From DASUFI01 sp036274635 (GTDB lineage: Bacteria > Planctomycetota > B15-G4), in assembly GCA_036274635.1 (NCBI GenBank), contig DASUFI010000327.1, positions 1 to 27,237 on the forward strand: 27,237 nucleotides of DNA, read 5' to 3'. Each line of letters begins with the position of its first letter. Within the stretch, counting starts at the first letter, position 1. Shown piece by piece: positions 22,906 to 27,237 of this stretch. The notes beneath the pieces are model-generated. The model was given only the letters and a program-made list of their open reading frames with translations. It was not told the DNA's origin and did not search any database. Position numbers and translations under genes: made by a program.

Positions 22906-23856
22906 CTACTCGAACGACTTCGTCCCGAAGTGGTTCTTCTCGTAGTAGTTCGCGTCGGGCCCGGCCGTGTCGAGCAGGCCGAGGCCGCCGGCCTGCTTGG
23001 CCTTGTTCTTGACGAAGGTGTTGCCGGCCGCGCCCGCGAAGTAGCCGTTCTGCAGCACCTTCGAGACGCTGTTCTTCACGAAGAGGTTGCCCGTGGCGTC
23101 GAGGGGCACGGCCACGCCCGCCTCGACCTCGACGCCGTTGCTGCCCACGTGCCGGATCTTGTTCTTCCAGAACACGTTGTCGTCGCCCTCGACGTCGAGC
23201 GCGTCGTCGACGACGCCGTCGAAGACGTTCTTCTCGATGTCGCAGTTCGTGCCCTGGATCACGAAGCCCTCGTTCTGCGAGTCCTTGATCCGGTTGCGCG
23301 TGGCGATGTGGCCGTCGCCGCGGAAGGTGATGGCGGACGCCGTGTCGGTGAAGCGGCTCTTGTCGACCCAGACGTCGCTCGAGCCGTCGCCGATGGCGAT
23401 GGCCTCGAGGCCGGTGTTCTCGAAGCGGCACTTCTGCACCATGTGGAAGTCGCCGGTGAGGTAGATGCCCTCGCCGTCCACGTCGTCGACGCGGCACTTG
23501 CTGATCAGCACGTCGGTGCAGTCGGTGACCTCGATGCCGCGGTCGGCGCCGTTGGAGACGGTGAGGCCGCGCAGCACGACGGACGTGCAGCTGTCGACCA
23601 CGACGATGGGCGCATCGGCGCCGCCGCCGTCGATGACGGGGTGGCCCTTGCCCTTGATCGTGAGGCCCGTCTTGCCCACCACGCTGAAGGGCGCGTAGTG
23701 CCCCTTCGCGACCACGATGACGTCGTCCGCGACGGCGGCGTCGACCGCAGCCTGGATGGTGTCGAACTGCTTGGGCACCTTCAGGGTGTCGGCGCGCGCG
23801 GCCGTGGCGGTCAGCGCGACGAACAGGGCGCCCACGAGCATCGAGGGGGTCTTCAT
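22906..23856 (-). CDS. Secreted right-handed beta-helix protein
   Basis: From ATG 23856 (GGAG seven nt upstream) the protein has 316 residues and a Sec signal peptide with cleavage after A-R-A near residue 22. The mature protein begins K-V-P-K-Q-F-D-T-I-Q-A-A-V-D-A-A, the usual cap of parallel beta-helix (NosD/CASH, pectate-lyase-like) proteins. It continues with coils of about 21-24 residues with N-x-I and F-x-x-N patterns (for example V-F-W-K-N-K-I and N-L-F-V-K-N-S-V). No pectate-lyase catalytic Arg/Asp set stands out. Such proteins are exported and bind or cleave polysaccharides; which of these applies here is unknown. The gene is convergent with the first YCII gene and divergent from the second. 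Confidence 0.88.
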   Translation of the reverse strand: MKTPSMLVGALFVALTATAARADTLKVPKQFDTIQAAVDAAVADDVIVVAKGHYAPFSVVGKTGLTIKGKGHPVIDGGGADAPIVVVDSCTSVVLRGLTVSNGADRGIEVTDCTDVLISKCRVDDVDGEGIYLTGDFHMVQKCRFENTGLEAIAIGDGSSDVWVDKSRFTDTASAITFRGDGHIATRNRIKDSQNEGFVIQGTNCDIEKNVFDGVVDDALDVEGDDNVFWKNKIRHVGSNGVEVEAGVAVPLDATGNLFVKNSVSKVLQNGYFAGAAGNTFVKNKAKQAGGLGLLDTAGPDANYYEKNHFGTKSFE

Positions 23857-24032
23857 GTCGGTCTCCGGGGTCCGGGCAGACAGTCGTCCGTGCCGACTCA
23901 TCGGCCAGGTCGCCAGGGCGACTGAAGCTTTTCCCGTCCGGGCCGTCGATTCCGCGCGGCCCCGTTCGACACCCTCACGAGCCGTGCGGCGCGAGCCGCG
24001 GACCGGCCAACTCCCGAACCGAGGACCCTCCG

Positions 24033-24452
24033 ATGCGCTTCATGATGCTGGTGATCCCCAAGGGCTACGAGAAGGCCGCGGCCGGCACGATGCCCGACCC
24101 CGAGGCCGTGGCCACGATGATGAAGTTCAACGAGTCGCTGCAGAAGGCGGGCGTGCTGCTCGCCCTGGACGGGCTGCACCCGCCGGCCATGGGCGCGCGC
24201 GTGCGCTTCGCGCAGGGCAAGCCGCCCGTGGTGACCGACGGCCCCTTCCCCGAGGCCAAGGAAGTGCTCGGCGGCTACTGGATGATCGACGTGAAGTCCA
24301 AGGCCGAGGCGGTCGAGTGGGCGCGCCGCTGCCCGATGATGGAGGACGCCATCATCGAGGTCCGCCAGGTGCAGGAGATGGAGGACTTTGCGCCCGACAA
24401 GGCCATCGAGAAGTACGCCGAGATCCGCGGCAAGCTCGAGCGGCCGGCCTGA
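24033..24452 (+). CDS. Second YCII/DGPF domain protein
   Basis: The 139-residue protein has M-R-F-M-M-L-V-I-P-K-G-Y-E at the start and V-V-T-D-G-P-F-P-E-A-K-E-V-L-G-G-Y-W at about 67-84, the YCII/DGPF signature. It differs clearly from the copy at 22494, so it is not a recent duplicate. GAGGA at 24021-24025 lies 7 nt before the ATG. The C-terminal tail (about 113-139) is a charged helix beyond the core domain. Cytoplasmic, role not established. Confidence 0.9.
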   Translation: MRFMMLVIPKGYEKAAAGTMPDPEAVATMMKFNESLQKAGVLLALDGLHPPAMGARVRFAQGKPPVVTDGPFPEAKEVLGGYWMIDVKSKAEAVEWARRCPMMEDAIIEVRQVQEMEDFAPDKAIEKYAEIRGKLERPA

Positions 24453-24517
24453 GCGGGCGCAGACTCGGCATCAGGACTGTCCACGATCGAGCCGCAGCCC
24501 GACCGGCGGCGCGACAC

Positions 24518-24541
24518 GCCTTGCGCGCCATGCGGCAAGGC
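24518..24541. repeat. 7-bp hairpin overlapping the DUF1428 promoter
   Basis: GCCTTGC (24518-24524) and GCAAGGC (24535-24541) are exact inverted repeats with a 10-nt loop. They cover the -35 and spacer of the next promoter, so the element may be an operator or the end of the previous transcript. Confidence 0.35.
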
Positions 24542-24551
24542 TGGGCATAAT
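24521..24551 (+). promoter_or_regulatory. Probable promoter of the DUF1428/OsmC/flavodoxin operon
   Basis: TTGCGC (24521-24526) and CATAAT (24546-24551) are spaced by 19 nt. The -10 is among the best matches to TATAAT in the window. AGGAG at 24567-24571 lies 6 nt before ATG 24578. Confidence 0.45.
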
Positions 24552-24577
24552 CGGAACCCCAACCGCAGGAGATCGCC

Positions 24578-24934
24578 ATGCCTTACGTCGACGGCTACGT
24601 CGTCCCCGTTCCCAAGAAGAACCTCGCGGCCTACAAGCGCATGGCCAAGCTGGGCGCCAAGGTCTGGAAGAAGCACGGCGCGCTCGAGTACCGCGAGTGC
24701 GTCGGCGACGACCTGAAGCCCAAGGGCATGGTCGGCTTCCCCAAGGTGTTCAAGCCCAAGCCGGGCGAGACGGTGTTCTTCTCCTACGTCGTCTTCAAGT
24801 CGCGCGCGCACCGCGACGCGGTCAACAAGAAGGTCATGAAGGATCCGGACATCCACGCGCTGATGGGCCAGAAGATGCCCTTCGACTTCAAGCGCATGGC
24901 CTACGGCGGCTTCAAGGTGCTCGTGGAGAGCTGA
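24578..24934 (+). CDS. DUF1428 family protein
   Basis: The 118-residue protein matches the DUF1428 (YbaA-like) family along its length. M-P-Y-V-D-G-Y-V-V-P-V-P-K-K opens it, followed by W-K-K-H-G-A-L-E-Y-R-E-C at about 30-41, V-F-F-S-Y-V-V-F-K-S-R-A-H-R-D near 66-80 and the ending M-A-Y-G-G-F-K-V. The fold is a dimeric ferredoxin-like alpha/beta barrel; the function is not established. It is first in an operon with OsmC (7-nt gap) and a flavodoxin-like enzyme, which hints at redox or stress response; that is inference. Confidence 0.9.
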   Translation: MPYVDGYVVPVPKKNLAAYKRMAKLGAKVWKKHGALEYRECVGDDLKPKGMVGFPKVFKPKPGETVFFSYVVFKSRAHRDAVNKKVMKDPDIHALMGQKMPFDFKRMAYGGFKVLVES

Positions 24935-24941
24935 GGCCCGC

Positions 24942-25421
24942 ATGACGAAGATCTTTGCCACCGTCGAGTGGGCCCGCGGGAGCGCCACCTTCACGGACAA
25001 CCGCTACTCGCGCGGCCACCGCTGGACCTTCGACGGCGGGGTGGAGGTTCCGGCCTCGTCCTCGCCGCACGTCGTGCCGCTGCCGCTCTCCGTGGCGGCG
25101 GCCGTCGACCCCGAGGAGGCCTTCGTGGCCTCGCTGTCGAGCTGCCACATGCTGTCCTTCCTGTACGTGGTGGCGAAGCGCGGCTTCGTCGTGGACAGCT
25201 ATCGCGACGAGGCCGTGGGCGTGATGGGCAAGAGCGCCCAGGGCCGCACCTGGATCAGCGCCGTCACGCTGCGACCGGACGTCGCCTTCAGCGGCAGCCA
25301 GCGGCCCTCGCGCGCCGACCTCGACGCGATGCACCACGAGGCGCACGAGATGTGCTTCATCGCCAACTCCGTGAAGACCGAGGTGCGCGTCGAGCCGGCG
25401 GTGCAGGCCGAGGCGGGCTGA
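24942..25421 (+). CDS. OsmC family peroxiredoxin-like protein
   Basis: The 159-residue protein has the OsmC/Ohr fold signature: the two reactive cysteines C68 in L-S-S-C-H-M-L and C138 in H-E-M-C-F-I-A-N-S-V, plus D-P-E-E-A-F-V-A-S at 56-64 ahead of the first. Family members reduce organic hydroperoxides with thiol reductants. The histidine-rich H-H-E-A-H segment before C138 and V-P-L-P-L-S-V-A-A-A-V before D56 are subgroup features. Cytoplasmic. It starts 7 nt after the DUF1428 stop and is followed by a flavin enzyme after 16 nt. Confidence 0.93.
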   Translation: MTKIFATVEWARGSATFTDNRYSRGHRWTFDGGVEVPASSSPHVVPLPLSVAAAVDPEEAFVASLSSCHMLSFLYVVAKRGFVVDSYRDEAVGVMGKSAQGRTWISAVTLRPDVAFSGSQRPSRADLDAMHHEAHEMCFIANSVKTEVRVEPAVQAEAG

Positions 25422-25437
25422 GAGCGGCCGCCTCCGC

Positions 25438-26520
25438 ATGGCCCGCCGCGTCCGCATCCGCGACCTGCAGCCCGACGGCACCCTCTCGCGCGCCGAGTTC
25501 GAGCGGCGCTTCCGCGAGAGCTTCTTCGATCCGGCCTTCGAGGCGGTGGGGCCCGAGCTCGAGCGCGTGATGGCGCAGGCCTGGGACGGCTACATCCAGT
25601 ACCGCAAGTCGCCGCGCACGCGGCGGGCGGGCGCGCGCTTCGCGGAGCCGGACGAGCAGCTGCCGGTGGAGTGGCTGGCGGCGCGCGCCGCGATCCACGC
25701 CGCCGAGCGGCGGCAGCGCTCGCGCCGCTCGCCGGCGCGCATCCTGCTCATCAGCGGCTCGTCGCGCACGAGCGAGTCGTGCCCGGGCGAGACTTCCAAG
25801 ACCTGGCGGCTGTGCCGCATGGCTGAGGCCGTCATGCGCCGCGCGCCGCGCCTGGAGGTCGACTTCCTCGACCTCAGCCTGCTCGCCTCGCAGCCCGGCC
25901 GGCGCATCTTCCCCTGCAAGGCCTGCGTCTCGACCGCCATGCCCCTGTGCCACTGGCCCTGCTCCTGCTACCCGAACCACGCGATGCAGCAGACCGGCGA
26001 CTGGATGGCCGAGCTCTACCCGCGCTGGGCCGCGGCGCACGGCGTCATGATCGTGTGCCCCGTCAACTGGTACCAGGCGCCGAGCGTGCTCAAGCTCATG
26101 ATCGACCGCCTCGTCTGCGCCGACGGCGGCAACCCGGACCCGACGACCACCCACGGCAAGGATGTCAAGCGCGCCAAGGCGCTGGAGCTGCGCGGCTGGG
26201 ACTATCCGCGGCACCTCGCGGGGCGACTGTTCTCGGTGGTCGTGCACGGCGACGCGGCGGGCGCGGGCACGCTGCGGCGCAGCCTCGTCGACTGGCTCGC
26301 CGACATGGGGCTGGTGCCGGCAGGCCCGCAGGCCCAGCTGGATCGCTACATCGGCTACTGGCGCGACTACGCCACGAGCCACGACGACCTGGACGCGGAC
26401 CGCGACGTGCAGGAGGAGGTGCGCAACGCCGCGCGCGAGCTGGTCAACGCGGTGCGGCTGCAGCGGCGCGGCCGCCTGCCCCGCGTGGACAAGGGGCTGA
26501 AGCGGACACGGGAGAAGTGA
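25438..26520 (+). CDS. Flavodoxin-like NAD(P)H-dependent FMN reductase with cysteine cluster
   Basis: The 360-residue protein has a charged N-terminal extension (about 1-98) and then a flavodoxin-like domain. R-I-L-L-I-S-G-S-S-R-T-S-E-S forms the FMN phosphate loop at 101-114, and V-C-P-V-N-W-Y-Q-A-P-S at 206-216 is the second flavin-contact loop. Between them lies a cysteine cluster C160, C163, C171, C175, C177 (C-x2-C-x7-C-x3-C-x-C), which might bind a metal or iron-sulfur cluster. The C-terminal part (about 265-345) is a helical region with W-L-A-D-M-G-L. I recall this full arrangement as a widespread but uncharacterised flavodoxin family. It ends 3 nt from a convergent gene. No strong Shine-Dalgarno sequence precedes ATG 25438; coupling to osmC is likely. 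Confidence 0.85.
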   Translation: MARRVRIRDLQPDGTLSRAEFERRFRESFFDPAFEAVGPELERVMAQAWDGYIQYRKSPRTRRAGARFAEPDEQLPVEWLAARAAIHAAERRQRSRRSPARILLISGSSRTSESCPGETSKTWRLCRMAEAVMRRAPRLEVDFLDLSLLASQPGRRIFPCKACVSTAMPLCHWPCSCYPNHAMQQTGDWMAELYPRWAAAHGVMIVCPVNWYQAPSVLKLMIDRLVCADGGNPDPTTTHGKDVKRAKALELRGWDYPRHLAGRLFSVVVHGDAAGAGTLRRSLVDWLADMGLVPAGPQAQLDRYIGYWRDYATSHDDLDADRDVQEEVRNAARELVNAVRLQRRGRLPRVDKGLKRTREK

Positions 26521-26523
26521 GCG

Positions 26524-27237
26524 CTAGGGCTCGGGCGAGCCTGCCACCATGCCCATGCGCGGGTGCATGAGCGAATCCACGTCGAGGTCGGACGCCGACT
26601 CGATGGCCGCGAGCGCCTTGATGCGCTCGGCCTGCAGCTGGGCGAGCGTGCGGCGTGCCTCGAGCAGGTCGCTGCGGGCCGCCAGCACCGCCCCGAGGTC
26701 GGCCTGTCCCGAGGAAAGGCCGGCCTCGGCGGAGCGCGCGAGCAGCTCGGCGCGCGGCAGCAGCACGTCGCGGAACAGCGCGGCCTGGCGCTCGGCGTTG
26801 CGCAGCACGACGAGGTCGAGCACCGCCGCCGCGGCCAGGTCGCGGCCGTATTGCTCGCGAGCGGCCTGCGCCGCGCGCAGCAGGGCGTCGGCCTCGGCGA
26901 TGCCGCCGGCGATGGCCTCCCGACGCACGGGCAGCGTGAGCATGCCGCCGACCATGCGGTCGATCGAGCCGGTCAGGCTGAGCGAGAAGCCGAAATCCGG
27001 GATCTCGGCCTGCTGCGCGAGGTCCAGCGCCTGCTCCTGGCCGGAGACCTCGCGGGCCAGCGCGGCCAGCTCGGGGCTGCGCTCGGCGACGCGGGCCAGC
27101 AGCTCGTCGTCGCGCGCGCCGAGGGCCGGCGGGTCGGGCAGCGCGGCGGGCAGCGGCACGGGCGTGCCGGGCGCGCGGCCGAGCCGGGCGTTCATGCGGG
27201 CCGCGAGGATGGGCATCTGCGCGTGGAGGTTCTCGAG
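26524..27237 (-). CDS. TolC-family outer membrane efflux protein, C-terminal part
   Basis: The frame is open to the window edge, so the N-terminus is missing; 237 residues are visible. The sequence fits the second half of an OEP/CusC-type channel. It has L-A-A-R-M-N-A-R-L-G-R followed by a Pro-rich link, R-S-P-E-L-A-A-L-A-R-E-V-S in the coiled-coil helix, I-P-D-F-G-F-S-L-S strand sequence, L-T-L-P-V-R-R-E-A-I and long Ala/Leu/Glu helices to about residue 210. Such proteins form trimeric outer-membrane tunnels for RND or ABC efflux pumps, often for metals in the CusC/CzcC group. Partner pump genes would lie upstream of this gene, beyond 27237. An ATG at 27214-27216 is internal, not the start. 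Confidence 0.85.
   Translation of the reverse strand, partial: LENLHAQMPILAARMNARLGRAPGTPVPLPAALPDPPALGARDDELLARVAERSPELAALAREVSGQEQALDLAQQAEIPDFGFSLSLTGSIDRMVGGMLTLPVRREAIAGGIAEADALLRAAQAAREQYGRDLAAAAVLDLVVLRNAERQAALFRDVLLPRAELLARSAEAGLSSGQADLGAVLAARSDLLEARRTLAQLQAERIKALAAIESASDLDVDSLMHPRMGMVAGSPEP

Noticed and set aside
1..27237. tRNA, rRNA, CRISPR arrays, insertion sequences or phage genes
   Set aside because: Read for these and saw no T-loop-like tRNA ends, no regular spaced repeats, no transposase or integrase motifs. A covariance-model scan would be needed to exclude small RNAs.

Overview
The window is very GC-rich (about 70% by eye) with dense coding. It carries large secreted or membrane-anchored proteins built from carboxypeptidase-regulatory-like beta-sandwich repeats, FG-GAP/EF-hand-like calcium loops, a right-handed beta-helix protein, and pairs of YCII/DGPF proteins. 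This gene mix, with a cytoplasmic set of small stress and repair enzymes, suggests a Planctomycetota chromosome. That placement is inferred from protein style only; no rRNA or tRNA gene is visible.

Layout. 24-3321: a membrane-anchored beta-sandwich repeat protein, a small zincin coupled to it, and a small secreted protein closed by a perfect 15-bp hairpin. 3630-5795: a secreted FG-GAP protein followed at once by an exported trypsin-like protease. 5881-7123: a compact, apparently foreign module of a winged-helix protein and an AbiEii-like nucleotidyltransferase, with its own leaderless promoter and a palindrome between the -35 and -10. 7134-9642: a pirin, convergent with a secreted propeller-like protein. 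9785-12934: an alkyltransferase-like DNA-lesion protein whose 3' end overlaps, on the opposite strand, a 930-residue acyl-CoA ligase / acyl carrier / PlsC acyltransferase fusion. 13085-14421: a DinB / cysteine-rich / thioesterase operon whose genes are joined by two GTGA overlaps. 14449-17783: aquaporin Z, an NTF2-like lipoprotein, an ankyrin protein and a DUF2007 protein with a 25-residue calcium-loop repeat. 17918-20440: threonine aldolase, an AlkD-like HEAT protein and a GNAT acetyltransferase. 20453-24452: a second beta-sandwich repeat protein, two YCII/DGPF proteins and a beta-helix protein. 24521-26520: a DUF1428 / OsmC / flavodoxin-like redox operon. 26524-27237: the C-terminal part of a TolC-family efflux protein that runs off the window.

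The strongest candidate for an under-described system is the winged-helix/nucleotidyltransferase pair, which looks like a self-regulated toxin-antitoxin or defence module. A second layer of interest is the repeated promoter style: a TAGCCTCGCG-like -10 block, in several cases so close to the start codon that the mRNA would be leaderless.
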